From contig OZ020591.1 in NCBI GenBank assembly GCA_963971535.1, positions 16,074,623 to 16,138,622 on the forward strand: DNA of 64,000 nt, in the 5' to 3' direction. A model generated the notes under the pieces. It saw only the letters and a list, made by a program, of their open reading frames with translations. It did not search any database and was not told the DNA's origin. Both the position numbers and the translations under genes were made by a program. Of the stretch, positions 19,801 through 31,927 are shown piece by piece. The stretch is from Notolepis coatsorum. Lineage: Eukaryota; Chordata; Actinopteri; Aulopiformes; Paralepididae. Position 1 is the stretch's first letter; the number at the start of each line of letters is the position of its first letter.

Positions 19801-22800
19801 ATTGTCGTTGTTGTTATTCTATTATTATTGCATCTATCGCTTCAGTTATTCCTATTAATGTTCCACTAAGGTGAACTTCCTATGTTACTGTCATTCACTT
19901 CACTCTTTCAAACACTCCTGTAACACCGTTTGAAAAAACAAGTTCCTCTGTCTTTCACTATTACCACTTACTTGAGTTAAAACACTCACACTGTCAAATC
20001 TTTACTGTGCAGACAAGGATTGATAATTGGCTTATCATTCATACTTATACCAAGGCTCATTACAGCCGTTTTCCCTAGATGGTTATGGAAATCGTCCAGA
20101 GCTCCTGTTCAGCCGAGCACCTGGACAGAAAGAAAGCAAAAACATCCAGACTTAATACAGTGGCATTTCCCTATTATTCCCACTCTTCGTTATGCATTGG
20201 AAATGTCGGGCAACACTATACTAAAATATTTAGAGAGACACAGTGTGATTTGTTTGAAAAAATAACGATACAGCTTATCTTGTTTTTTGTCCGTTCCCTC
20301 AACAGGAACACTGGAGGTTTCCAATCCCCTGTGTGCTCTCTCCACCTGATTTCCTGGGAAATATAATCATTAATCCCCTTCCTATCCATTATCTAATAAT
20401 CCTTTGTAAACCTGGTCTTCCATCTGTTCCAATCTCTCTTCGCTTGATGAATCTGTCTATCCTAATCTTATTTCTTACTTTAAATGCCCGATTAGCGTAT
20501 CGACTAAATGTATTATTCGCTTTTGCTTCACACTCCTCATACAACCTCAATTTCATTCATACTCCTCATACAACATCCATTTCATTCATCCTTACACACA
20601 ACCATTACCCCCCACAACACTTAATAAAAATTAATTAGTGCTGCTACTGCTACCAACCACCAATCAGGGAAAACAATAAACTTTTAGCAACTTATATCAC
20701 TAAAACCCCGACCGACACATAGTACAGCTGGCCACGTTAATAAATTCACGGACACCCGCACTATGCCACCGCAATATTCACCCAGCTCCCTGAATACACA
20801 AAGAACCGTCAACTCACAGCCCAAAGCGTCCTCCCTCCAGTTTCGAACCTGAACGGAAACACCCCAAGCCTTCCTTCCAAGGAATATCACAACTCAACCT
20901 ACCACCACCTGCACCTAGACAGGACAGCGCCCATCCGGTACCTACCTCACATACACAATAACAACGTAGTTCAAATAAACCTACAACCAAATGCCCACAA
21001 CACACGCCGCAATCTAGGGATGGCGAAATACAAGGAGAGACAGAGGAGGGGCGAAGGGAAAAGAAAAAAGGAGGGAGGGATACAGGGATACAGGGACTGA
21101 GGGGAGGAAGGGGGGGGGGGGGCACACAATGCAACATTAACTATTACCAAAACCGTCTACACTCAATCAGCAGAATACCCCGTATCGCCTGGTCCCGTTT
21201 ACCCACAGGACTCCAAACACATCACCATCATCTGCTGCCAACTTTAACTTAAATCAACCTTAACTTCAATCAGACCAAAAGAACGACCATGAATATTCTA
21301 TTTATCCTTACGTAATCCTATTTTAGCAAGTAACACTATATTAATATAACCAACACTCCAAGCCCACCATAAAGGCAACAACAAAACTCCCTTTGCGCAC
21401 CTGTCATCCCACAAAGTCAAGCTGGGAGACAGGGATGGAGCGGAGGGGGGGGGGGGGGGGGGGGAGGGAGAGAGGGAGGGAGGGAGGGAAGGAGGGAGAG
21501 AGAGAGGGAGGGAGGGAGGGAGGGAGGGAGGGAGGGAGGGAGGGACAGGGAGGGAGGGAGGGAAGGAGGAAGGGGAGAGTGTGAACGAGGGAGGAAGAGA
21601 CAGAGGAAAAAGGGGGGGGGGGGGGTGTTCACGCCAAACCCCATCACAAAACGCCGCTGCTCTCACTCCAACCATACTTGGCCCATAACAAATACAGATT
21701 CATAATCAAACAAGTATACACATCCATCATCAATAACTGAAAAAACCGAATATAAAGAATTTACAAATCTCCACAGATGGTCGCTACTCAAAACCTATAA
21801 TAATCACAAACGTTCTCTATTGCTCACTGCACCTCGTTAACCTGTGAAGGAGAGGTGTAACTATCAAAGAAGCAACACTGCCCTCCACTGGAACGATCGC
21901 TCATATCCACATTGCACCACAGTTCTCACCACGTCCTGCAGGAGGCGCCCACGCCCTCCCCCGCAAGTGCGTCATCACGTAACGGTAACACCACACCCAG
22001 ACGGGAACTCGACGTTCCACCTCAACCACAAAACAACAATTCCCAGAATCCCCTACACCGGAAGTCCCTGTCCACCGCCTCTCTAAGATCCCGCGCCAGC
22101 AAAGAGTAGCAACACGCGAGATTCCCCGAGAGTTCAATCATGCTATATTGTTAGCACAGGTAGCTTAGCATTTTAGCTTCGTTAGCTCAGTACCGCTAGC
22201 ACCAGCTTAGCTTAGCATCCAACATCACTCCTCCCAAACGGCCCCTTCTCCTGTTGATCCGAGCGGCACAACACATCGCAACGTTTACACAACCCCTGCT
22301 TTCCCCCATAATCCTATTTAGCCCCCGTTCACAGAACATATATTATTTTCCTTATTCTAGCACGCTCGCCCGATTGGCCCCGGCCGGCTCCGTATTTTAA
22401 ATCTAACGCTCCCGATCCAGCCCCGTATTTCAAATCTAATGCACCCCCTCTAGGCCCCCACCAAGCAGATGCTCCTAGCGACGTCATCAGCTCCAAAATC
22501 TCCGTTTTCTTTGATCGTTACTACATTACTTTTAGACTTCCACACCACCGTTTTGAAAAATTTCAACGCACACTTCACATCATCTAGGTTCCATCACACA
22601 TGCCATTCATTCAATTCACTCGACAACGCAACACAGCGACCACACGCTAGTCCCGTCGCGCCAGCTAACACTGGCAGCTAAATAAACGCCTCTTCCCAGA
22701 CAGGGGTGCGGTTTCCCCGTTGCAGCCTTGGCCACCTGGTTCATAATAATACAAAAAATACCTTGGCATTCACTCAGAGCTCCTAACATTCATCCATCTA

Positions 22801-23940
22801 AACACATATACTTAGTAAAACAATGTCTCATTCATAAGCATACCATCCATTAGCGCATTTGCTCGCTTTTTTCACACAATATCCTCCTATGTTCTAATCA
22901 CATGTGCAGTATCTACTTCCAAAGTGCTTCATATATCTACTGAGTCCGACTTGCTATACCCCTGAGAAAACCCACTCCATTCATGTATAGTAGCCCGTGA
23001 AGAGTTTTAATAGCGCCCATTGTCGGCTTGTATCGGAGTGTTATATGGCCAAATCGTGTGTTCGACCGTAGTCCCCGCTACCCGTAGAGCCCCTTGTCGG
23101 CTTGATTTCCTCTACATTCCCTCATTCCTCCACACGGCTGATGTTCTTCAGATATCGACCTTAGCCAATCTGAGCCTAAATGACGTCGGACTAGAAGTGG
23201 TAATTCGCTTATGGAACGTCTTCCAAAGTCCATTACTCCGTCGCACCGATTCTAAGTGTGGTTTCTACAGCATCCTAGCCCGAACCCTATCCTCTTCTCA
23301 TCTCCCTGTTCTCTGTTTCTCTTCGCGGAACCAGGCTATCCCTGTACTTCACCACGGTTCTCTTATTCTACTCTTTAAGATCTGACTACTCCTCTTTACC
23401 CTTTAATGAACCACTACGTCACGCACAGTCCCACTTCCCGCTATCTGTGACTAATCTCCGTTCTACTGCTCCTACGCCGGTCCCCTCAAATATTTTACCT
23501 AATCCCTAGCCTATCCCCTAAGCTGATATAACTAAATACAGACATCTATTTCCTCTCCTCACCTGGCCTTGTACCAACTATAGGCATCCCAACTGAACAT
23601 CCCCTAACCCCTACGCTTCCTAAGTGCAGCGCCGGTGTGTGGCTGAGACCAGAGCCAGGTTGTGAAACCTGGACCCCGATCCCCTCCAACACCAACTTTA
23701 TCCTGGTCCATTTACAACTCATTCCTAACCAAAGTAATAGCAACCCCAACTTGTGAGACTGCTTCGACCATTACCAATTTTAATCGCCATTAATACTACT
23801 TACCTATCCCCACTGGTCACGGTCGAAATGGTGACGATCCTCAGTCCTCAGTCGTAAAGAGCATCGATGAGGGGGAGAGAACCCCTCTGTGTCCTTGAGA
23901 AGTGGCCGCCGTCGTTGTCAACCGGTTCTGGTCGAATGCA
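19801..23940. other. Long leader between primer site and gag
   Basis: About 4.1 kb with no convincing coding sequence on either strand. Notable content is G-rich purine tracts on the plus strand at about 21040-21120 and 21436-21620 (GGGA repeats, so C-rich in the element transcript), and a CpG- and GCTAGC/TTAGCTT-rich segment at about 21900-22480 that looks like host 5' flanking DNA. A leader this long is unusual and may be captured host sequence (inference). Confidence 0.5.
21436..21620. repeat. GGGA/GGAA purine tract
   Basis: A nearly uninterrupted run of G and A on the plus strand, mostly GGGA and GGAGG repeats with G homopolymers at both ends. Multiple G3-G4 runs give quadruplex potential on the plus strand. 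The opposite strand gives Pro/Ser open frames that are artefacts of composition. Confidence 0.85.
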
Positions 23941-23958
23941 GCACGGGTCACCGCACCA
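23941..23958 (-). other. Candidate primer-binding site of the Gag-only element
   Basis: On the minus strand, two bases after the end of the 5' LTR, the sequence is TGGTGCGGTGACCCGTGC. It begins with TGG, as expected for pairing with a tRNA CCA end. It most resembles a tRNA-His-type site from memory, with several mismatches, so the primer identity is tentative. Confidence 0.6.
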
Positions 23959-23960
23959 AC

Positions 23961-24652
23961 TGAAGTATCCTTCCTGTGTTCTTCATTTATCTCTATCTAA
24001 GTTCATTGATCGTATAGTTTTCTATATCACCCTTCTCCTGCATTGGTTAGGTAGTTCTCAGATGTTCGGTTCAAGTAAAGAGAGGAGCTGACAACGTGGT
24101 CAAAATACAACTGCGGTGTTTTATTAATACCACAGCTTAGGAATCAACAAGTACATCGTCTCTTTTGTTCAATCTAATTGTCTCTTTCATTCAATCTAAT
24201 CGTCTCTCGGTGCTGTTCTCTGGTTGTTGTCTTGGTTTCCAGGCCAACACGCGCCTTCTCTCTTGTGGTTCGCTGGTCTGGTTGTCAAGGCAACCTGGTC
24301 TCCTCGCCGATCAGGCAGGGAGTGCTTGATTTCGTATCGGCGGAGTCTGCTATGAACCTCGGCTCGGTCATCTGGTCTCAATGGCTCTCTGTGTCATCGG
24401 CTCTTCAGTAGCCGGCTTGGCGAGTCTCCCTCTGTCGGTGGAGGTTTTCAGCGCTCCAGCTGCGATGCGATCTTTCTGTCATCGGGTCTCAGGCCCTCTG
24501 TGTCACGGCTTGGCTCTCCAGGGATCCTTCTCCGTCTCCTCTGAGTGTCTTGCTCGGCTCTCGAGTTCTGTGTGGCTCTGCCTCCCAGGGCCTGTCCCCT
24601 GTGTGTGTGGCGTGTCTCTTCTTGTGTGTCGCCATCAGCCCTTTTTATCAGG

Positions 24653-24704
<52 letters not shown>

Positions 24705-25612
24705 GAGAGAGGGAGGGGGAGACCCTGCCTGCCTATTCACGTCCATGATCTGCCTTCCTTATTTGGCCACCCCTTGTAGCCGGCTTGTCTGCGGGTCTGG
24801 TGACAACATGTTACACAATTTAGGCTGACACAACCGTTTGGGTCTTCTGACAACGGTTTTCACAGTTTGAATCTGCTGACACTTTACTTGATGAGGGGAT
24901 CCGTTTCACTGAATAATACATCCTCATGCTTGTGACAAAATGTTTACATAGTGTAACTAGGAACCTTTAATAGAATACTTTGTTTCCTGATTAAATCATG
25001 TGACCAATATTTGTATAGTTTTACCTTCTAGTATTTAAGAGTTTTTATTCTTTATTGTGACTAAGTTATTCTAGTAGTTCTGTCCACATTTTACTTTATT
25101 AGTTTTCTCTATATCCTTAAGGTCTAAAAACCGTCTAGTCTAACTATTAGAGTTAATGTGTAACTGGTGGCATTCTACTGTGTAAGGGGAGATTTCCAAA
25201 TAGTCTGTGTCACCTTTCTGACCTCTGGGTCTTCGTCAGCAGCTGCCGTGTTGTAACCTGAAATTCCTTCCTTAGGGTAAATATGACCTTTTTGATCTCA
25301 ACGGTTATTCTGAGTTTGGTTCCTGTTTCAACGATAATGATTTCCTCTCTTGTCAGTTGGAGGTGGCCTAAACCACAGCTGCTAACCAACCAGTGGAATG
25401 TGCATTTACATCATAAACAGTCTTTTGCCCTCCCGATTGTCCTCCATTTGGCTGAGTGCGGGGTGATCTCCCTCTCAAGCCTAGGGTCACAAAAATAACT
25501 CACATGGGGATATCTAAATGGCCCTTCTATCAATCAGCATTTTGTCTTTCTAATCATTACCTTGTACATTTCAGTTGGCTATGTTCATGTTTTCATTTAG
25601 AAATATACGACA
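23961..25612 (-). repeat. 5' LTR of the Gag-only element
   Basis: 1652 bp, nearly identical to the copy at 15103-16748. The six extra bases come from a longer (GA)n run at about 24655-24702. As the upstream LTR in element orientation it would supply the promoter. Confidence 0.9.
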
Positions 25613-26042
25613 AAACAAATTACAAACATCTCAAAACAAGCTAGTCAGACTACTACTTGACCTGACTCCTAGAACCCACCTCACCCCTGCCCACTTTGAC
25701 AACCTAGGATGGCTTAGAGTAGACGACAGAGTACAGCAACTTGCAATGGGCCTGGTCTACAAGATACACTACGCGACCAAGGTACCCATGTACATGTCAA
25801 AATACTTCCCAAAGGTCAGTGAATACCACGATCACAACACCAGAGGGAGCTCCACAAATCATGTAAAACCCAGATTCGGCTCAAACAAGGGACTAAACAC
25901 ATTTCGCAATTATGCCACATCAATGTGGAACGCCCTGCCTAAAGCTGTAAAGGAATGTGAATCACTACCCACCTTCAAAAACACTCTCAAAAAACACCTA
26001 CGTGAGACTGCAATTCGAAACTGGCCCCTACAAATGTCCTAA
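25613..26042 (+). pseudogene. L2 copy B, ORF2 C-terminus
   Basis: Resumes L2 ORF2 after the LTR element with NKLQTSQNKLVRLLLDLTPR, LGWLRVDDRVQQLAMGLVYK, VSEYHDHNTRGSSTNHVKPR and FRNYATSMWNALPKAVKE. It ends at the natural stop after NWPLQMS (26040-26042). This is the only complete L2 C-terminus in the window. It is in frame with the part before the insertion. An upstream methionine at 25575 belongs to the LTR and is not the start of a gene. Confidence 0.9.
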
Positions 26043-26499
26043 CCTAGTTGTACAGTAAATGACCAAGTAGGGCTTTGTCAATATTCCAATGTACAGTGTA
26101 AAATGTGTGTGTGTCCCCTTCCCAACCCCCCCCCCCCCCCCCACCTCCAATGTACAACCCTCACCCAACCCACCCAACCCCACCCCACCCAACCAACCTC
26201 CTCCAATGTACAGTTTCTATGCCAAATGTATATACACTCCTTTTCTGGACACTTTTGTATCACAAACAGTACTGTATTTGCAAATCTGATATGTCATAAA
26301 TGTATAGATGTAGCAGTACTGTCTATCTGTATGTCATGTATGTCATATATGTTATGATGAATTGAAAATGGGGGACCCTGATGTAAACAAGACGAAAGTC
26401 TTTCTCTGGTCTGCATCCCCTTAACAATTGTATGTATTGAGCTGTACTGTACTGTACCCATTCTGCAATCTGTTAATAAACTTTTCAATCAATCAATCA
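26043..26499 (+). mobile_element. L2 copy B 3' untranslated region and (AATC)n tail
   Basis: Contains a C-rich stretch (about 26125-26215), then the conserved L2 end: GAATTGAAAATGGGGGACCC, CTGGTCTGCATCCCCTTAAC, TGAGCTGTACTGTACTG and TTCTGCAATCTGTTAATAAA. It finishes in (CAAT)n at 26485-26499, where the BEL/Pao LTR begins without spacer. Confidence 0.9.
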
Positions 26500-27159
26500 A
26501 TAGCCCTTTGAGGCTGGATTATATTTGCTTTTGGTCCTGTGATTAATGGAGCGGAGAATCGCCGACGCCTACACGTGTGTGGGATTTACCCTGTGAGGAG
26601 CCACGTCGAGTCTGCGCCTCAGAGAGCCTGAGGCAGGCTAGCTTTCTTCCCTGTGGATCTACAGGCTACGGAGAACAGCTGTATTCGTCTGTGGATCAAG
26701 ATCTTATTGCACCATCTCCCGTACTCGGAGTCTCCTTATCATCGTTGACCCAGACTCTACTACCGACAGATCCTCTACCCTTGCTGGCTTACAACCGGGG
26801 GGACCCTTCCAGTATCTCCCGCTATATATTACTAGTGTACCATAGATATAATTCCCTAAGATTCAGGTTGTATAATTACCTCCTGCGTAACCAGAGAATG
26901 GACATTCATTATTGATTTGCCTACGCACATTCCTTTGCCTTATAAGCGCATTCAAAGTAAAATAGAGAAGTATATTATGTACCTTTTGCTGCAATAAATA
27001 CTTAATTACAACTTTGTGTGGAACCGATTCATTGTGGGAAGTGTTCATCATTATATATATCATGTACTGTATGGCCAGTAATTAAAGTACATAAGACGGT
27101 AGTGGTTTAATGATACCATACTTATCAATACAGTCAGGGAATTGTACCCCTCAGTTACA
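26500..27159 (+). repeat. BEL-1 5' LTR, first half missing
   Basis: 660 bp matching 34228-34887 with one substitution seen (26714 A, 34442 G). The first 703 bp of the LTR (present at 33525-34227) are absent; the L2 tail ends exactly where the remaining LTR starts. Confidence 0.9.
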
Positions 27160-27161
27160 AT

Positions 27162-27179
27162 TGGTCCTTCGAGCCGGAG
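27162..27179 (+). other. BEL-1 primer-binding site
   Basis: TGGTCCTTCGAGCCGGAG, two bases after the LTR end (CAGTTACA). It begins with TGG and is identical in BEL copy 2 (60547-60564). The primer tRNA was not identified. Confidence 0.75.
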
Positions 27180-27203
27180 GGTAACTAGTGTAATATTAAT
27201 ATA

Positions 27204-29935
27204 GTGGTATTAATATTGACATGGCCAATGATGAACACTCCACAAAACGGTTCTCCTAAAGTAGATCGCCCGCAGCGTAGACGGCAGACACCTCAGTACT
27301 TAGAGGATTACGTTGCCAGTATACTACCTAGCTTTCTACAGACGGTAAACGCGGAAAAAGTAGATAGTAAAATTATGTCCGACCCTATCGACCAGGCTAC
27401 CCCGCCAATAGAGGCAATAGTGGGTTCTAACGTAACTGACCAAGCTCACGGTAGGGACCAGGAGGGACCCGACATGACTTTACCCCCCGCCAAGACCGAA
27501 GAAGTAGTCCCCGGAGAGCTCCAGGATAAAGACAGCCCTCCAGGGATGGAACTCGACCCACTACAAGAAGAGGCGAGCACCCCGGAGATGGATCTCCTTG
27601 ACTCGCCACAGGAGAACGGATCTCCAACGAGTACTACCAGGGGCGGATCACCCCAACCAGCATCTTCCCCCAGCGAGGCGGACAAGATGCTGGCACAGGC
27701 ATTCCTCGCCAGCCTGGCAGCCTCAACAGAGCGCGATCGACTCCAAGCACAGACGCTTAGTGAGCGCGAACATTCTTCCATGGAAAGAGAACGCCTTCAA
27801 GCGCAGCAACGGAGCGACGAAGATCGTATACGTCTAGAGATTAGACGCCTTCAGACGGAAGAGAATATGGGAAGAGACCGGGCCGAAGCCCAGCGCGCCG
27901 CCGCCGAAGCCCAGCGTGCCGCTTCCGGTGCCCAAAGAGAAGCAGAGCGCGACCTCGCTCTCACCAAGCGCGAAGCCGAGCGCGACCGATTACAAGCGCA
28001 GATAATGGAGCAGCTGATCACCAGGGCAACACCCCCTCCCTCCGCACGGGGTTCCAGGGCCTCGTCAAGACAAGGGTCAAGGGCACCCTCCCCTACCCGA
28101 TCAAGCGACCCTGAGCCCGACCACCAGAGAGAGCCTATACCCCCCTCCGAACCCCTTCCCCGACCGGTCCAAGTGAGACCCAGCTACAAGGAAGAAACGG
28201 TCTACACCGCGGAGAGGCTAAATAGACAACTACAGGATCTAGAGGACCTGCCAGAGGAAGAAGAAGAGGGAGAGGAGGAGAGTCAAGCCCGACAGCAGCA
28301 CAGTACTCCACAGGACCAGGAGGTCCAGTACAGCCCAGGCTCTACCCCCGCGGCTCTGCGCTACAGACCCCCGACTCAATTCACGGGTGAGCTTGACGCA
28401 CGACCAGCCCCGAGGAACAGCACCTGGATACGCGGGCCATGGTACCCAGCAGGTACCAGCCCACCAAGAGGCGTAAGAGGAGACTCGCATAGGAGGCCTC
28501 TCTTCCAACGCTCACCGATGTGCCAGCCATCCATGGCATCATACATTGGCACACCGACGTTTCCGGACTTCACACACGAGAACAGAGCACAGTACACGGA
28601 GCTACGAATGTGCTTAGAGACAATGATGTCCGATGTAGCTGATGAACCGTACAAATATGCTATCCTACTGAAGCACCTCAAGGTGCCCCAAGCGCACAAT
28701 ATAGCGCTGGCCTATGCCACCTCTACTACCCCATACACCGCGGCTCTAGCAGCACTCGACCAAAGATATGGACGCATATGGGACTACGTAATACAAGAGA
28801 TAAGGCATATTGACCGCCTACCCCCAGCCACAGACAATCGCTCACTAGATGACCTGTCTATCAAGGTACAATCCCTGGTAGGGATGCTGGGGGCGCAAAG
28901 AGAAAAGGGTATGCACGAACTGTACGCGAACTCTAATGTCGAGAGGATTTTAGAGAAGCTTCCGCCCGCCCGACAAGAGCGCTTCAGGCGGCAAAGAGAC
29001 CACCGTGATCCTAACGGTCCCGAGCCATCCCTCCTAGACCTAGCCGACTTCCTGGCGAGAGAAGTCAACAGCCTACGGTTGGATACGTTCATGCGGAGCA
29101 CACCAAGCTCCAGAGAGGGACCTAGGAGAGCAAACGATGGCCGCAGATTGGTGACCGTCATGCACCAATCAGAATCAGTACCGAGCAGCAAGAACCACAG
29201 TACCCCCTCGATGAAAGAGAAGTGGAAGATGGTGTGCCCGTACTGCGAAAAGGAACACTGGTTGTCACAATGTGACACGTTCAAGAAGATGACCGCCGAC
29301 GAGGTGAGTCAATGGATAAAGTCCAACCGACGCTGTTACCGATGTACGCGCAGTCACATGGCAGCCGATTGCCGCTTAAAGAAGAGGTGTAGTCGGTGTG
29401 ACGGAGCCCACCTAGATGTCCTACACGACAGTAACAGAAGAAAGCCTGCACCCTCAAGCAGCACAAAGGCAAGTGTTATGTACATTGACCCCGCCAGCAG
29501 CGGGGGCGCCCGGGTGCTCTTAAAGGTGGTCCGCGTAACACTGAGTTACCAAGATAAGGTCATGGACACTTACGCCGTCCTTGACGACGGGTCAGAGAAG
29601 ACCCTTCTCCTCGCGTCCGCTGCGGCCCAGCTGGGGCTGCGGGGGAGCGAAAACCAGATGACGATTCGGACAATAAGAAGAGATCTAAAGACGATAAAGG
29701 GCGAGAATGTCTCCTTCACTATCGCAGCAAGCGGGCAGCCAGAGAGACGGTATAGGATTACTAACGCTTTCACCAGCCAAGAAATAGGCCTGTCGCAGTA
29801 CACCTACCCCATCGCCAAGCTGATGGATAAATATGTGCACCTGCGTCAACTACCTATACCGCTCATAGACGGTGCCACCCCGACCCTGCTGATAGGCTCC
29901 GACCATGCAGACCTCATCGTCCCGATTGACCGGGT
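27204..29935 (+). pseudogene. BEL-1 gag and protease
   Basis: Open from ATG 27204 (a second candidate is ATG ATG at 27228); the frame formally runs to 29981 but is foreign after about 29935. Predicted order: acidic and proline-rich N-terminus; Glu/Arg/Gln-rich coiled coil (about residues 165-275, repeated ERDRLQAQ-type units); Pro/Ser-rich linker; capsid-like region (IGTPTFPDFTHENRAQYTEL); Cys/His knuckles near 677 (CPYCEKEHWLSQC), 710 (CYRCTRSHMAADC) and 729 (CSRCDGAHLDVLH). An aspartic protease with AVLDDGSEKTLL at about 790 and LIDGATPTLLIGSDHADL follows. These are the BEL/Pao arrangements. Copy 2 keeps the same frame past the point where this copy shifts. Confidence 0.85.
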
Positions 29936-31187
29936 CACACAGGGCCCAGAGGCTGTCCTGCAGCAGTCGAGACCCGCCTAGGATGGACATTACAAGGCCC
30001 CCTCGCTAAGTCTCTTAACCGAACAGCAGCCACTAGCTGCCTCCACTCCAGAGTGACAGAAGAAGACACCACCCTCCTACAGCATGTCGAGAGGCTATGG
30101 ACACTAGAGACAATGCCCTTTAAGAACGAAAAGAAAGACATTCGTTCCAAGGAAGACATTTACGCTATAGCCCTCCTCGAGCAGGGGACAAAGAGAGTCA
30201 AAGTCAACGGAGTGATGAGATACGCAACTCCACTCCTGAGGCGAGAGGGTATGCCTACCTTCCACGCCCCAAAAGAAGCGACGGAGCGGTATCTATTGAA
30301 CACAGAGCGGCGCCTAGCCAGAGACCCCGCTCAAGAGACTGTGTACCGCGCTGAGATTAACAAGCTAATCACAGCGGGACACATAAAGAAAATTGACATT
30401 AAAGAGGCCGATCAGACGACCGAATCATGGTACGTGCCGCACCACAAAGTCCACCACAACGGCAAGGATCGTATTGTGTTCAACTGCAGCTACCAGATCG
30501 GATCACAAAATCTGAATAAAGAGCTCTTGCCCGGCCCAACACTCGGCCCCTCTCTACTAGGCGTGTTACTACGTTTCCGCCAAGACAAGGTGGCCATCAG
30601 CGGCGACATCAAAGGGATGTTCCTGCAGGTGAGACTAGTGGAGGAGGACAAGCCCCTGCTGCGGTTCCTATGGAGAGAGAGGATCGGGGACGAGCAACCA
30701 GCCATATATCAATGGGAAGTCCTCCCTTTCGGAACCACATGCAGCCCATGCTGTGCTACGTTTGCACTGCAAAAACACGTCACAGAGGACCCAGCAGCTG
30801 ATGAAGAGGTCCGACAAAGTGTAGGAAATAGTTTCTACGTGGACAACTGTCTGCAAAGCGTCTCGACGCCAGAAGAAGCCGAGGCCCTTCTACTCAAGCT
30901 CCGCGCCTCCCTGATCAAAGGCGGCTTTGATCTCAGGCAGTGGGCCAGCAGCGACCTGCAAGTATTGCGCAGCCTCTCCCCCGAGGACAAGGCAGCAAGC
31001 AGCGAGACCTGGATGGCGACCATCCCAGGAGAAGCCCAAGAAATGACATTAGGACTAGTCTGGCGCTTCAAAACAGACTCGCTCCATTATAAACACACAC
31101 CCCTGACCAAGGAGCAGGGAAGGTCGACTGCACTACCGACCACCAGACGGAGTGTATACAGAACACTCGCCAGACAATATGACCCCG
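29936..31187 (+). pseudogene. BEL-1 reverse transcriptase
   Basis: Readable from about 29936, with an internal methionine at 30053. Motifs: EINKLITAGHIKKID, ESWYVPHHKVHHNGKDRIVF, VAISGDIKGMFLQVRL (first catalytic Asp), VLPFGTTCSPCCATFAL and SFYVDNCLQS (YVDN at 30836-30847). The last motif is YVDD in most reverse transcriptases; YVDN appears to be a variant also known in vertebrate Pao-type elements, so it need not be a defect. The thumb/connection region follows (WASSDLQVLRSLSPEDKA). A frame change near 31185 separates this from the RNase H region, and the apparent continuation to 31594 in this frame is spurious. Confidence 0.85.
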
Positions 31188-31927
31188 TTGAGATGTATTC
31201 TACCTTACACCACCAGGGCAAAGATGATTGTAAGAGCGTTATGGGACAAGGACCAGGGCTGGGACGACCCCATACCCGAGCACCTTGCGTCCACATGGAG
31301 AGAGTGGGAGACGGAACTCAGCTCACTCCCAGGTGTCAACATACGCCGCAGCTACTTCCCACCCACAGTGAGGCCGGAGACGTGCCAGATGGACCTGCAC
31401 GTCTTCAGCGACGCCTCCGAAGTAGCCTACGGTTCGGTGGCCTACTTGCGTGCCCGAGAGGAGGGAGGAGAAATACATACTGCCTTCATCCTGGCTCGCT
31501 CAAGAATAGCCCCACGCAAGCAACAATCTATCCCGCGTCTAGAGCTCTGCGCAGCCCTAGCAGGAGCGCAACTCGCCACGTTAATCCAACGTGAACTCAC
31601 CATTCCGGTGCAAGGAACAATCTTGTGGTCAGACTCCACGACAGTACTCACATGGATCCGGTCTGATTCGTGCAGATACAAGGTCTTCGTGGGAGTCAGA
31701 GTCACAGAGATCCAAGAGTTAACAGAAGTAGCAAGCTGGAGGTATGTGGACACAAAACACAACCCAGCTGACGTCATCACCCGGGGAATGTCCCTGGATG
31801 ACCTCACCCGTCACAACCTATAGAGTGACGGGCCAGAGTTCCTCAAGCTCCCGGAAGAAGAGTGGCCTACACCCACCCCACGGGAAGCGAGTAAAGAGGA
31901 GGCCGAAAACAAGAAATCTATGTTGGA
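31188..31927 (+). pseudogene. BEL-1 RNase H region
   Basis: Continues in the frame used by codons from 31152 onward: ILPYTTRAKMIVRALWDKDQ, then the RNase H core with MDLHVFSDASEVAYGSVAYL (Asp), PRLELCAALAGAQLATL (Glu), ILWSDSTTVLTWI (Asp) and VDTKHNPADVITRG. An in-frame TAG at 31821-31823 stops it; homologous-looking codons (DGPEFLKLPEEEWPTPTPRE) follow in the same frame to about 31925, where the frame changes again. The protein would degrade the RNA strand of RNA-DNA hybrids in an active element. Confidence 0.85.

Larger units (their letters stand above)
15103..25612 (-). mobile_element. Gag-only LTR retrotransposon (non-autonomous)
   Basis: A 10.5-kb element with two LTRs (15103-16748 and 23961-25612) and a 4-bp duplication AAAC (15099-15102 and 25613-25616). 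Minus orientation is shown by TG...CA LTR ends, a primer-binding-like site next to the right LTR, a purine-rich tract next to the left LTR and a minus-strand Gag-like frame. No protease, reverse transcriptase, RNase H or integrase was found in the 7.2-kb interior. The LTRs show only two substitutions by eye (15257/24115 and 15406/24264) plus a longer GA run in the right copy, so the insertion is young. It resembles a large retrotransposon derivative mobilised in trans by an unseen partner. Confidence 0.85.

Noticed and set aside
21298..21675. Pro/Ser-rich minus-strand frames
   Set aside because: Produced by the GGGA purine tract; compositional artefact.
23020..23385. 121-codon plus-strand frame
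   Set aside because: No recognised motif, opposite to element orientation, no splice or conservation evidence.
31190..31594. Continuation of the 513-codon BEL-1 frame
   Set aside because: After the frame change near 31185 the conserved RNase H motifs lie in the other frame.
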